In this document: positions 52,975 through 62,073 of the stretch, in pieces
Numbering within the stretch: the stretch's first letter is position 1
Layout of the letters: the number at the start of each line of letters is the position of its first letter
NCBI RefSeq assembly: GCF_007679345.1
Contig: NZ_VEGH01000006.1
Span: 62,001-126,000, forward strand
Direction of reading: 5' to 3'
From: Cellulosimicrobium cellulans
Lineage (GTDB): Bacteria; Actinomycetota; Actinomycetes; Actinomycetales; Cellulomonadaceae
Length of the DNA stretch: 64,000 bases
Notes under the pieces: model-generated
The model's database searches: none
Told to the model about the DNA's origin: nothing
What the model saw: only the letters and a program-made list of their open reading frames with translations
Made by a program: the position numbers and the translations under genes

Positions 52975-54033
52975 ATGACCTCCTCCCGACCTCTCCGTCC
53001 CGCGGCCGTCGCCGTGCTCGCGGTCCTGGCGCTCGCCGGGTGCTCCGGGGGCGGGGGTGACGGCGGGTCGTCGAAGTCGACCGAGTGGACGCCGGGCCCG
53101 CTCGACGAGTACCAGGCCCGCATCTTCGGCTACTCGCTCGACGACGAGCGCACCGACGAGGAGCTGCAGGCCGAGTCCGACCGGCAGAACCGCCGCGTCG
53201 AGGAGCTGATCTCCGCGTGCATGGCGGACCAGGGCTTCGACTACACGCCCGCCGAGAACAACGGCGGCGTGGTGATGAGCTCCGACGACGACCTCGACGT
53301 CGAGTGGGGCACCCGCGAGTTCGCCGAGCAGTACGGCTACGCGATCAGCACCGACCCGTGGGGCGACATGGACACCGGCGAGAGCACCGAGTGGGTCGAC
53401 CCCAACGCCGAGTACGTCGAGGCCATGTCCGAGAGCGAGGCCGCCGCCTGGTCCGAGGCGCTGTACGGGCCGCCGATCGAGGGAGACGGCGAGGAGGCGC
53501 AGGAGTACGACTGGACCACCGCCGGCTGCTCCGGCGCGGCCCAGCACGAGGTCTACGAGGGCGGTGCCGCGACCGACGAGTTCTCCGGCCTGCAGGACGA
53601 GCTCAACCGGTTCTACGAGACCGTCCAGGCGGACCCGCGGGTCGCCGAGCTCGACAACTCCTGGGCCTCCTGCATGGCCGACGAGGGCTTCGACTCGCTG
53701 ACGGACGCGTCCACCGCGACGGAGGCGCTCTACACGGAGTGGAACGGCCTCCAGGGCTGGGAGGACCCCGAGTACCAGGCGCAGATGGAGTCCTGGGACT
53801 GGGAGGCGCAGCCGGACGGCCCGCCGGCCCCCGAGGTCGACGAGGCCGCGGTGAAGGCGTTCACCGAGAAGGAGATCAACCAGGCCGTCGCCGACTTCGA
53901 CTGCCAGGAGAAGGTGGACTACATCGCCGAGCGCATGCGGATCGACCACGAGCTGCAGCAGGAGTTCGTGGACCAGCACGGCGACGAGCTCGAGGCCTGG
54001 GCCACCGCCGCGACCGCCGCGCGGGAGGGCTGA
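52975..54033 (+). CDS. Lipoprotein of unknown function, twin 2
   Basis: 352 residues. Signal peptide AAVAVLAVLALAGC with lipobox, then GGGGDGGSSK linker. The mature part repeats the words of twin 1: EWTPGPLDEYQARIFGYSLDDER, ISACMADQGFDYTPAE, REFAEQYGYAISTDPWG, EYDWTTAGCSGAAQHEVYEGG and LQGWEDPEYQAQMESWDWEAQPDGPP. Five Cys residues outside the lipobox align with twin 1. It ends 1 bp before the adaptor gene, pointing to co-transcription with the ABC system. Function is unknown. Confidence 0.75.
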   Translation: MTSSRPLRPAAVAVLAVLALAGCSGGGGDGGSSKSTEWTPGPLDEYQARIFGYSLDDERTDEELQAESDRQNRRVEELISACMADQGFDYTPAENNGGVVMSSDDDLDVEWGTREFAEQYGYAISTDPWGDMDTGESTEWVDPNAEYVEAMSESEAAAWSEALYGPPIEGDGEEAQEYDWTTAGCSGAAQHEVYEGGAATDEFSGLQDELNRFYETVQADPRVAELDNSWASCMADEGFDSLTDASTATEALYTEWNGLQGWEDPEYQAQMESWDWEAQPDGPPAPEVDEAAVKAFTEKEINQAVADFDCQEKVDYIAERMRIDHELQQEFVDQHGDELEAWATAATAAREG

Positions 54034-54034
54034 C

Positions 54035-55762
54035 GTGGCCGCTGGGCACGACGTCGTCCCGTCCGACCCCGACGGCCCCGTGGGGCCTGCCGGGCCCGCT
54101 GCCGGGGACGCCCCCGAGGCCGGTCGCCGGTCCTGGCGCACGGGCAACCGCACGCTCGTCGTGCTGGCGGGCGTCGCGGCGGTCAGCCTGGTCGCCGGTC
54201 TCGGGCTGTCCCGCCTGGTGCTGAACCCGGCGGAGGCGGCCGCCCGGACCGCGCCCCCCGAGGCCGGGCCGATCACGGTGCCGGTGGAGAGCCGCGAGCT
54301 GAGCAACGACGTCACCGTGCGCGGCGACGTCGTGTTCGACGACGCCGTCGACCTGCGGGTGGAGACCGCCGACCTCGGCGAGCGCGCGGTCGTCACCGGC
54401 CAGGTGCCGGAGGTCGGCGCGACGCTCGACGCGGGCTCCGTGGCCCTCGAGGTCGCCGGCCGCCCCGTCCTCGTGCTGCCCGGCGGCCTGCCCACCTACC
54501 GCACGCTCAGCCTCGGCGTCTCCGGGCCCGACGTGCTGCAGCTCAAGGCGGCGCTCGGCGCCCTCGGGATCGGCGCCGGCGACGCGACCTCGGACGCGTA
54601 CGACCGGGCGACCGCCCAGGGCGTCGCCGAGCTCTACCGGCGCGCCGGGTACCCGGCGCCGTCGCCGTCCGACGAGGCCGCCCAGGCCGTGACCGACGCC
54701 GAGCGGGCCGTGCGGTCCGCGCAGGCCGAGGTGAGCGCGGCCGAGGGCGCCCTGGCGTCCGCCGGCGGCGGGTCCGGCGGAGCAGCGGTCGCCCAGGGGG
54801 ACGCCGACATCCGCTCGGCCGAGCGGGCCGTCGCCGCCGCGCAGATCGCACTCGACGCTTGCCTGACTGCTCCTGAGCCCGAGTGCGGTCCCGCCATGAG
54901 GGTCGGCCTCCAGAACGACGTCGACAACGCCCGTGACCAGGTCGGCGTCGCCCAGGCCGCGCGCGCCGAGCTCGACGCCGCCCCGAACACCTCGGGCGAG
55001 CGCGCGGCGCTGACCGCCGCCCGCGACGGCCTCGCCGACGCCCGCGAGGCGCTCGCGGACGCGCAGGACGCCACCGTCGTGGCCCTGCCCGCCAGCGAGG
55101 TCGTGTTCCTCGAGACCCTGCCCCGCCGGGTGGACGCCGTGTCCGTGCGGCGCGGCGGCACCGTCGAGGGCTCGGTCATGAGCGTGTCCGGCGCGACCCT
55201 GCAGGTCGTCGCGACCGCCGCCCGCGCCGACGCGGCCCTGCTCACCGTCGGCGCGACGGGCACCGCGGTGCTCGACGGCCAGGAGTTCCCCGTGACCATC
55301 AGCGCCATCGAGGCGGCCGGCGCGTCCGGCGGCTCCGGCGGCGGCTCCGGCGGCGACGCGGGCGACGGCGGGTCCGGCGGCGGCTCGGGCGGCGACGCCG
55401 GCGCGGGGCGGTCCACGATCACCCTGCTGCCCGGCGAGCTCACCCCCGAGCAGGTCGCCGCGCTCCAGGGGAGCAACGTGCGGGTCAGCATCCCGGTGTC
55501 GTCCACCGGCGGGGCGGTCCTCGCCGTGCCGCTGGCCGCGCTCACGGCCGGCCCGGGCGGGGAGTCGCGCGTCGAGGTCATGGGCGACGACGACACCACC
55601 GCGCTCGTCGAGGTCGAGACCGGCCTCGCCGCCGGCGGCTACGTCGAGGTCACCGGCGCGGGCGGAGCGACGCTCTCCGAGGGCGACCTCGTCGTCATCG
55701 GGCAGTCCGGCGGCGCGACCGACGCCGCGACCGGGGAGCCGGACGAGGACGCCGAGGCGTGA
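54035..55762 (+). CDS. Efflux periplasmic-adaptor-type protein with peptidoglycan-binding-like segment
   Basis: 575 residues. One N-terminal helix (TLVVLAGVAAVSLVAGLGLS, about 38-57) anchors it. It continues with a lipoyl/barrel-like ITVPVESRELSNDVTVRGDVVF, a peptidoglycan-binding-like block (LSLGVSGPDVLQLKAALGALGIGAGD), a coiled coil (TDAERAVRSAQAEVSAAEGAL, REALADAQDATV) and C-terminal beta domains. A Gly/Ser-rich insert lies near residue 430. A Cys pair (ACLTAPEPEC) may form a disulfide. It would link the MacB-like pair below to the wall or to substrates. GTG start. Confidence 0.75.
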   Translation: MAAGHDVVPSDPDGPVGPAGPAAGDAPEAGRRSWRTGNRTLVVLAGVAAVSLVAGLGLSRLVLNPAEAAARTAPPEAGPITVPVESRELSNDVTVRGDVVFDDAVDLRVETADLGERAVVTGQVPEVGATLDAGSVALEVAGRPVLVLPGGLPTYRTLSLGVSGPDVLQLKAALGALGIGAGDATSDAYDRATAQGVAELYRRAGYPAPSPSDEAAQAVTDAERAVRSAQAEVSAAEGALASAGGGSGGAAVAQGDADIRSAERAVAAAQIALDACLTAPEPECGPAMRVGLQNDVDNARDQVGVAQAARAELDAAPNTSGERAALTAARDGLADAREALADAQDATVVALPASEVVFLETLPRRVDAVSVRRGGTVEGSVMSVSGATLQVVATAARADAALLTVGATGTAVLDGQEFPVTISAIEAAGASGGSGGGSGGDAGDGGSGGGSGGDAGAGRSTITLLPGELTPEQVAALQGSNVRVSIPVSSTGGAVLAVPLAALTAGPGGESRVEVMGDDDTTALVEVETGLAAGGYVEVTGAGGATLSEGDLVVIGQSGGATDAATGEPDEDAEA

Positions 55763-56502
55763 CGGCCCTGGACCTGCTCGCGGGCGAGGACGCGGACGTC
55801 CGCGGCGAGGGCGACGGCGGGGGCGGGATCCCGCCCGTCGTCGAGCTGCGCGGCGTCGCCCGGGAGTTCCCCGGCGACCCGCCCGTGGTCGCCCTGCGCC
55901 CGAGCGACCTGCGCGTCGAGCGCGGGGACTACCTGTCCGTCGTCGGGCCGTCCGGCTCCGGCAAGTCGACGCTGCTGCACCTGCTCGGGCTGCTCGACCG
56001 GCCGACGTCGGGGGAGTACCTGCTCGACGGGGAGCCGACGTCCGAGGCCACCGAGGCCCGGCGCACCGCGCTGCGCGGCGGCCGGATCGGCTTCGTCTTC
56101 CAGCAGTTCCACCTGCTGCCGCACCGGACGGTGCTCGACAACGTCCTGCTCGCCACGCTGTACAGCGGCGTCCCGCGGGCCGAGCGGCGTGCCCGGGCCC
56201 TCGCGGCCCTCGACCGCGTGCACCTGGGCCACCGCCTGACGTTCCTGCCCACCACGCTGTCGGGCGGCGAGCGGCAGCGCGTCGCCGTCGCCCGCGCCGT
56301 CGTCGCGTCGCCCGGCGTCCTGCTCGCGGACGAGCCGACCGGCAACCTGGACACGCACAACTCCGCGGAGGTGCTCGACCTGTTCGACGAGCTGCACGGC
56401 GACGGGCTCACGCTCGTGGTCATCACGCACGACGACGTCGTCTCCGCCCGCGCCCGGCGCCGGGTCCGGATCGCCGACGGCCGGCTGACGGAGCTCGCGT
56501 GA
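55759..56502 (+). CDS. ABC transporter ATPase, MacB/LolD type
   Basis: 247 residues. Walker A GPSGSGKSTLLHLLGLLDRPTSGEYLLDG, Q-loop FVFQQFHLLPHRTVLDNV, signature LSGGERQRVAVARAV, Walker B VLLADEPTGNLD and switch VVITHDD are all intact. The LolD/MacB hallmark LLDRPTSG is present. It powers the FtsX-type permease encoded next, a mechanotransmitting rather than classical transport design in characterised relatives. The GTG start overlaps the adaptor stop by 4 bp. Confidence 0.92.
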   Translation: MTALDLLAGEDADVRGEGDGGGGIPPVVELRGVAREFPGDPPVVALRPSDLRVERGDYLSVVGPSGSGKSTLLHLLGLLDRPTSGEYLLDGEPTSEATEARRTALRGGRIGFVFQQFHLLPHRTVLDNVLLATLYSGVPRAERRARALAALDRVHLGHRLTFLPTTLSGGERQRVAVARAVVASPGVLLADEPTGNLDTHNSAEVLDLFDELHGDGLTLVVITHDDVVSARARRRVRIADGRLTELA

Positions 56503-57761
56503 CCGCCCCCGCGCTGACCGCGCCGCGCGGCAGCACGCCCCGCGGCGACCGGTTCGGCCTCCGCGACCTGGTCCGGGAGTCCGCCGCCGGCATCGACGCC
56601 CGGCCCGGCCGGCTGTTCCTCACCATCCTCGGCACCGTCCTGGGCATCGCCTCGGTCGTCGTGACGGTCGGTCTCGCGCAGACCGCCGCCGGCCAGATCG
56701 CCCGCCGGTTCGACGCCGTCGCGGCCACGCAGGCCATGGCGACCGCGAGCACCACCCGCGGCGCCGACGGGAACCAGCGCGCCACCGCGCCGCTGCCGTG
56801 GGACGCCGCCGAGCGCGCCGAGCGGCTCGCGGGCGTCGAGGCGGCGGGGCTCGTCGCCCCGGTCGACGTCGACGGCGCCGCCGTCACCGCCGTCCCGGTC
56901 AACGACCCGTCCGCGCCCGCCACCACCTCCGTCGCCGTGCTGGCCGGCACCGGCGACCTGCTCGACGCCGTCCGCGGCGAGGTCGTGACGGGCCGCTCCT
57001 TCGACGCGGGGCACGACGCCCGCGCCGACCGCGTGGTCGTCCTCGGCGTCCGCGCGGCCGACCGGCTCGGCGTGTCCCGGGTCGACCGGCAGCCGTCCGT
57101 GTTCATCGGCGACCGCTCGTACACGGTGATCGGCATCGTCGACGGGATGCAGCGCCGGACCGACCTGCGCGACGCCGTCGTGCTGCCCGTCGGCACCGCC
57201 CGGGCCGACTTCGGCCTCGCGGCGCCGGAGGAGCTGCACCTGCGCATCGCGGTCGGTGCGGGGCCGGTCGTGGGGGAGCAGCTGCCGATCGCGCTGTCGC
57301 CCAACTCCCCCGAGACGGTGACGGTGCAGGTGCCCGGCGGCTCGGGCGGGGTCCGCGCGGACGTGCAGGCCGACATCAGCACGATCTTCCTGGCCCTCGG
57401 CGGCGTCGCCCTGCTGATCGGCGGCCTGGGCATCGCCAACGTGACCCTGCTGTCCGTCATGGAGCGGACGGGGGAGATCGGCCTGCGCAGGGCCCTCGGC
57501 GCGCGCCGCCGGGACATCGCGGCGCAGTTCATGCTCGAGTCCGCGACGGTCGGTCTGCTCGGCGGCATGGTCGGAGCGTCGCTCGGCGTCGCCGTCGTCG
57601 TCGCGGTCTCCGCCGCGCAGTCCTGGACGCCGATCCTGCACCTGGGCGTCGTCCTGGTCGCCGCCGCGGGCGGCGCGGTGGTCGGCCTGCTCGCGGGCGT
57701 CTACCCGGCGCTCAAGGCCGCGCGGGTCGAACCCATCGCGGCGCTGCGCGGAGGCGTGTGA
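56499..57761 (+). CDS. MacB/FtsX-type ABC permease
   Basis: 420 residues. Helix 1 (FLTILGTVLGIASVVVTVGL, about 41-60) is followed by a large extracytoplasmic domain (65-285) and three C-terminal helices. ANVTLLSVMERTGEIGLRRALGARRRDIAAQFMLES is the FtsX/MacB coupling region. The gene overlaps the ATPase gene by 4 bp and completes a lipoprotein/adaptor/ATPase/permease operon. It probably exports a peptide, lipid or lipoprotein-bound molecule. Confidence 0.9.
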   Translation: MTAPALTAPRGSTPRGDRFGLRDLVRESAAGIDARPGRLFLTILGTVLGIASVVVTVGLAQTAAGQIARRFDAVAATQAMATASTTRGADGNQRATAPLPWDAAERAERLAGVEAAGLVAPVDVDGAAVTAVPVNDPSAPATTSVAVLAGTGDLLDAVRGEVVTGRSFDAGHDARADRVVVLGVRAADRLGVSRVDRQPSVFIGDRSYTVIGIVDGMQRRTDLRDAVVLPVGTARADFGLAAPEELHLRIAVGAGPVVGEQLPIALSPNSPETVTVQVPGGSGGVRADVQADISTIFLALGGVALLIGGLGIANVTLLSVMERTGEIGLRRALGARRRDIAAQFMLESATVGLLGGMVGASLGVAVVVAVSAAQSWTPILHLGVVLVAAAGGAVVGLLAGVYPALKAARVEPIAALRGGV

Positions 57762-57774
57762 CGCCCGGGGCGGC

Positions 57775-58425
57775 TCAGCGGTACGCGTCCCAGGCGGGCG
57801 AGGGGTAGAGCACGCGCTCGAACTTCGCCCACTCGGTGACCAGGTCGACCGCGGGGAGCCGGAACGAGCGGATCTGCAGCCCGTCCATCGCCTCGATCGT
57901 CATCTCGACCAGGTCCCGCAGCCCGTCGAACGGTCCCACCTGCGGCGGCAGCCGCCAGGTGAAACCGCGGTAGAACCCCCAGACCTGGTCGGGCCGGTCG
58001 AGGAAGTACCGGTGCGCCGGGTGCTCGGGCGACGACGCCTCCACGCCCAGCACGGTGTAGAGCCGGAGCAGCTCCGGGCGCGCCGCGTTGAAGGAGACGA
58101 GGAACCGGAAGTACCCCGGCAGCGAGATCCCGTCCGGGTGCGTCGCGGCGGGGTCGCCCGTGGCGACGTAGTCGTCCGGGGTGCCGCGCCGGTCGTACAG
58201 CTGCGAGACGACCAGCTCCAGCAGGCCCTCCTTGGACCCGACGTGGTGCAGGAGGCCCGCCTGGGTCAGGCCGACCTCCTGCGCCACGTCGGCGAGCGCC
58301 ATGCCGGTGAACCCGTGCCGCGCGATGAGGCGGGTCGCGGCCTCGAGGATCTGCGCCTGGCGCTGCTCCGGGGTCAGGCGCACCCGGCGGCGCACGGCCG
58401 GCGGGTCCTGGTGCTGCGTCGTCAC
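57775..58425 (-). CDS. TetR-family transcriptional regulator
   Basis: 216 residues. The N-terminal helix-turn-helix is clear: RQAQILEAATRLIARHGFTGMALADVAQEVGLTQAGLLHHVGSKEGLLELVV (about 21-72). The C-terminal ligand domain is unlike any I can name. GTG start with AGGAAGCAGGAG upstream. It lies 80 bp downstream of the GH42 gene on the same strand; a perfect palindromic operator sits before GH42, so this regulator probably represses GH42 and perhaps itself. Confidence 0.88.
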   Translation of the reverse strand: MTTQHQDPPAVRRRVRLTPEQRQAQILEAATRLIARHGFTGMALADVAQEVGLTQAGLLHHVGSKEGLLELVVSQLYDRRGTPDDYVATGDPAATHPDGISLPGYFRFLVSFNAARPELLRLYTVLGVEASSPEHPAHRYFLDRPDQVWGFYRGFTWRLPPQVGPFDGLRDLVEMTIEAMDGLQIRSFRLPAVDLVTEWAKFERVLYPSPAWDAYR

Positions 58426-58505
58426 GTCTCCTGCTTCCTCCGGGCCGGCCCACCGCGGGCGGGGCCACGACGCAGACTAGCCGCGCCGCGCCCCCGCCCG
58501 GGCGG

Positions 58506-60560
58506 TCAGGACTCCAGGACGACCAGGTCCCACGCCCCGATCGTGAGCGCGTCGCCCGCGGTGACGGCCGCGCCGTCCGCCAGCACCGAGCGACCGGCCA
58601 CCGGCGCCGCGACCGTCACCGGGTCCGCCGAGTAGTTCAGCAGGTAGGTGACGGCGTTGCCCGCGGCGTTGGTGCCGCGGCGCACCGAGACGGTGCCCGC
58701 CAGGTCCTGCGCCCAGTCCGCGATCCCCGCGTCGCGCACCGCGAGCCCGAGCGCCGCACGCAGCAGCTCCGGCGACGTCATGGTGCCGAGGTGCAGCGAC
58801 TGCCCGTCGCCCACCCGGTTCCGGGTGATCGCCGCGTACCCGCCCCAGGCGGGGTGGTCGTACGACGCGAGCACCTCCGCGCCCTGCGGGTGCAGCAGCT
58901 CGAGGAACGCCTGCGCCCCGGCCGCGGCCCCCTCGGCGGCGCCCGGGACCGCGGCGAGGTCGCCGTGCAGCGCCAGCCCGACGCCGTCGCCGGGCACCGT
59001 GTACTGGTTGTAGGTCACGCCGGTGACCCCGGTCAGCCCGTGCGGCGCGGTGTCGTGCCAGACCTTCACGTACTCGTCCGCCACCGCGGTGCGGAACGTC
59101 GTCACCAGGTGGCCGCCGCCGCGCACGTACGCGTCGAGCCGGTCGACGGTCGCCTGCGGGGCCGCGTACAGCACCGGCGCCACGACCAGGTCGTACCGGG
59201 CCAGGTCCTCGTCGTCGACCGACACGAAGTCGACCTCGACGTTCAGGTCGAACAGCGCGTCGTACACCCAGCGCAGCACGTCGTTGTAGCCGATCGACGA
59301 GCCGAACACCCCGTCGATGAAGCCGACCTCGATCGTGAACCACTGCAGCGCGGTCAGCGCCTCGTTGCTGACCATGATCGCCGCGCGGTTGTGCTTGCGC
59401 AGGTGGATGAGGGACGAGCCGACCCGCCGGGCCTCGCGGCCGAACACGCCGGCCTCCTCGTACGTCGGGTTGGACTGCAGGTCGTGCGAGAGCAGCCCGC
59501 GCCAGTACGTCTCGAAGGAGTTGTGGATCGAGTGCCAGTGCCAGTACATGAGGCCGTCGGCGCCGCTCGCCAGGTGGCTGTACGCCTGCAGCCGCAGCTG
59601 GCCGGGGTAGGGGAGCCAGCCGAGCTGGCCCTGCGCCTGCGTCTCCAGCACCAGGTAGTTCGCGCCGCCCTTGATCGAGCGGGTCATGTCGCCGCCGAAC
59701 GCGATCTCCTTGCCGGTCAGCCGCGACTGCGTCGGGTGGTAGATGTCCACGCCCGCGACGTCGACCGTCGGCGCGGCGCGGAAGTGGTCCACCGCGGGCT
59801 GCAGCCCGTACGACCAGCCGGGCGTCCAGTCGAAGTCGAAGTTCTGCGTGACGAACTGGTCCTCGCGGGCGTACTCGCGCACGATCGCGGCCTGCCAGCC
59901 CAGGAACTCCTCGACCAGGCGGCGGCGGAACTTGTCGAACTCCGCGCCCAGCGAGCCGTTGATCGTCCCGCGCACGTCCGGGAAGTCCTCCCACGCGTCC
60001 ACCCGGTTCGACCAGTAGTCCAGGCCGAAGCGGGCGTTCAGCGCGGCCAGATCACCGTCGAACTCCTCGCGCAGGTACTTCACGAACCGGCGCTGCACCG
60101 CGGGGCCGGCGGTGTCGTGGTACTTGGTCTCGTTGTCGATCTGGAACCCGATCACGCCGCGGCGGGGCGCGGTGTGCCGCATGAGCTCCCGGATGACCCG
60201 CTCGGCGTGGAACAGGTACGTCGGGTTGGTGATGTCCATGATCTGGCGGGCGCCGTACCGGCCCTCGCCGGCCCGGGTCGTCGCCAGCACGGCCGGGTGC
60301 GACTGCACCAGCCACGCCGGCACCGCGTAGGTCGGCGTCCCGACGATCACGTGGATCCCGGCCGCCTCGAACGCGTCCAGGGCGCGGTCGACGTGCGTGA
60401 AGTCGAAGACCCCCGGCTGCGGCTCGAGCGTGCTCCACGTCGACTCGGCGATCCGGACGACCGTGATGCCGGCCGCCTTCATCATCGCGACGTCCGTCTC
60501 GATCCGGTCCGTCGGCATGTACTCGTCGTAGTACGCCGCACCGAACAGGAGCTCGTCCAC
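58506..60560 (-). CDS. Beta-galactosidase, glycoside hydrolase family 42
   Basis: 684 residues, the usual GH42 length. The TIM barrel has LFGAAYYDEYMP, VVRIAESTWSTLEPQPGVFDF, the acid/base Glu144 in IGFQIDNETKYH and the nucleophile Glu306 in YLVLETQAQG; HWHSIHNSFETYWRGLLSHD is typical too. A trimerisation domain and a small C-terminal beta domain follow. No signal peptide, so it hydrolyses galactosides inside the cell. The GTG start has GGGTGAACC before it. A TetR-type operator lies 84 bp upstream. Confidence 0.93.
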   Translation of the reverse strand: MDELLFGAAYYDEYMPTDRIETDVAMMKAAGITVVRIAESTWSTLEPQPGVFDFTHVDRALDAFEAAGIHVIVGTPTYAVPAWLVQSHPAVLATTRAGEGRYGARQIMDITNPTYLFHAERVIRELMRHTAPRRGVIGFQIDNETKYHDTAGPAVQRRFVKYLREEFDGDLAALNARFGLDYWSNRVDAWEDFPDVRGTINGSLGAEFDKFRRRLVEEFLGWQAAIVREYAREDQFVTQNFDFDWTPGWSYGLQPAVDHFRAAPTVDVAGVDIYHPTQSRLTGKEIAFGGDMTRSIKGGANYLVLETQAQGQLGWLPYPGQLRLQAYSHLASGADGLMYWHWHSIHNSFETYWRGLLSHDLQSNPTYEEAGVFGREARRVGSSLIHLRKHNRAAIMVSNEALTALQWFTIEVGFIDGVFGSSIGYNDVLRWVYDALFDLNVEVDFVSVDDEDLARYDLVVAPVLYAAPQATVDRLDAYVRGGGHLVTTFRTAVADEYVKVWHDTAPHGLTGVTGVTYNQYTVPGDGVGLALHGDLAAVPGAAEGAAAGAQAFLELLHPQGAEVLASYDHPAWGGYAAITRNRVGDGQSLHLGTMTSPELLRAALGLAVRDAGIADWAQDLAGTVSVRRGTNAAGNAVTYLLNYSADPVTVAAPVAGRSVLADGAAVTAGDALTIGAWDLVVLES

Positions 60561-60643
60561 CGGTTCACCCTTCGTCGCGCGATGCCGGGTGCCCGCGCGC
60601 GGCGCGGTCTCCGGCCGGTCCTCCGTCGGACCGGTCGCCACTC

Positions 60644-60663
60644 TACCTACCGAACGGTAGGTA
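60644..60663 (-). promoter_or_regulatory. Palindromic TetR-type operator before GH42
   Basis: Perfect 9-bp arms TACCTACCG and CGGTAGGTA with a 2-base centre. Read leftward, TTGCCG (-35-like) lies just upstream of it and TAGAGT (-10-like) overlaps its end, 19 bases apart, so a bound repressor would block the GH42 promoter. It is also about 125 bp before the divergent dehydrogenase gene and may affect both. Confidence 0.8.
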
Positions 60664-60788
60664 ACGGCAAGCGCCCCGCCCCCCGGATGCCGGATGCCCC
60701 CGGCAGACGGACGATCGCAGGATCCGTCGCGCGGCTCCGCGCGGCGACCAGGGCGGGCCCACGCGGCCGCCGGACGAGGGGAGCCAGC

Positions 60789-61937
60789 ATGCGCGCAGTC
60801 GTGTACCGCGGTCCGAAGCAGGTCGAGGTCGTCGAGGTCCCGGACGCCCGGATCGAGCAGCCCACCGACGTCCTCGTCCGCATCACCACCACCAACATCT
60901 GCGGCTCCGACCTGCACATGTACGAGGGGCGGACCTCCGTGGAGGAGGGGAAGGTCCTCGGCCACGAGAACATGGGGGTCGTCGAGGAGGTCGGCCCGGC
61001 CGTCACCCGGATCCGCGTCGGGGACCGGGTCAGCGTCCCGTTCAACATCGCGTGCGGCACCTGCCGCAACTGCCTCCAGGGCTGGACCTCGTTCTGCCTG
61101 CGGACCAACCCGCTCGAGGGCATGGTGGGCGCCGCGTACGGCTACGCGAACATGGGGCCGTACGACGGCGGCCAGGCGGAGTACCTCCGGGTGCCCTACG
61201 GCGACGTCAACCTGCTCGAGCTCCCCGAGGGCACCGAGCACGAGAACGACTTCACCATGCTGAGCGACATCTTCCCGACCGGCTGGCACGGGACCGAGCT
61301 CGCCCGCATGCAGCCCGGCGACGACGTCGCGGTGTACGGCGCCGGGCCCGTCGGTCTCATGGCCGCGCACAGCGCGCTCATCCGCGGGGCGTCCCGCGTG
61401 TTCGTCGTCGACAAGGAGCCCGACCGGCTGCGGCTCGCCGAGAGCATCGGCGGCATCGGGATCGACTTCTCCGCCGGTGACCCCGTCGAGCAGATCATGG
61501 ACGCCACCCGCGGCCGCGGCACCGACTGCGGCGTCGAGGCCGTCGGCTACCAGGCGCACGACCCCTCCGGGGACGAGCACCCCGAGCTGGTCCTCGACAA
61601 CCTCGTCGCCACGGTGCGCGCGACCGGTGGCATCGGCGTGGTCGGCGTCTACATGCCCGAGGACCCGGGCGCCGCGGACGAGGGGGCGAAGCAGGGGCGG
61701 ATCGGGTTCGACTACGGCACCTTCTTCACCAAGGGCCAGCACATGGGCACCGGCCAGGCGCCCGTCATGCGGTACAACCGGCAGCTGCGCGACCTCATCG
61801 TCGCGGGGCGGGCCACGCCGTCGTTCATCGTGTCCCACGAGCTGCCGCTCGACCAGGCCGCGGACGGCTACCGCCGGTTCGACGACCGCGAGGAGGGCTG
61901 GACCAAGGTGCTGCTGCGCCCGGGTCAGGCGGCCTGA
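60789..61937 (+). CDS. Zinc-dependent alcohol dehydrogenase, formaldehyde-dehydrogenase-like
   Basis: 382 residues. The catalytic zinc site is in TTNICGSDLHMYEGRTSVEEGKVLGHENMG, the structural zinc cysteines in FNIACGTCRNCLQGWTSFC, and the NAD fold in AVYGAGPVGLMAAHSAL (about 185-201). Length and the PEDPGAADEGAKQGRIGFDYGTFFTKGQHMGTGQAPV region resemble the glutathione-independent formaldehyde dehydrogenase group. Substrate is unproven; sugar alcohols or aldehydes are alternatives. ATG with GGGGAGCC upstream. It is divergent from GH42. Confidence 0.85.
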   Translation: MRAVVYRGPKQVEVVEVPDARIEQPTDVLVRITTTNICGSDLHMYEGRTSVEEGKVLGHENMGVVEEVGPAVTRIRVGDRVSVPFNIACGTCRNCLQGWTSFCLRTNPLEGMVGAAYGYANMGPYDGGQAEYLRVPYGDVNLLELPEGTEHENDFTMLSDIFPTGWHGTELARMQPGDDVAVYGAGPVGLMAAHSALIRGASRVFVVDKEPDRLRLAESIGGIGIDFSAGDPVEQIMDATRGRGTDCGVEAVGYQAHDPSGDEHPELVLDNLVATVRATGGIGVVGVYMPEDPGAADEGAKQGRIGFDYGTFFTKGQHMGTGQAPVMRYNRQLRDLIVAGRATPSFIVSHELPLDQAADGYRRFDDREEGWTKVLLRPGQAA

Positions 61938-61943
61938 GCGGCC

Positions 61944-61978
61944 CGGTCGGCCGCGCGGGGGCGCCGCGCGGCCGACCG
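61944..61978 (+). terminator. Terminator after the dehydrogenase gene
   Basis: A perfect 13-bp stem (CGGTCGGCCGCGC with its complement) and 9-base loop begin 7 bp after the stop codon. Confidence 0.7.
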
Positions 61979-62073
61979 TCCCGGCGCCCGGTGGCGCTCC
62001 CGCCCGGGACGGCGGACACTGGCCCCCTGTGCAGCGCCGCGCAGCGCGCCCGTCACGTCAGGGGAGCGCACCC

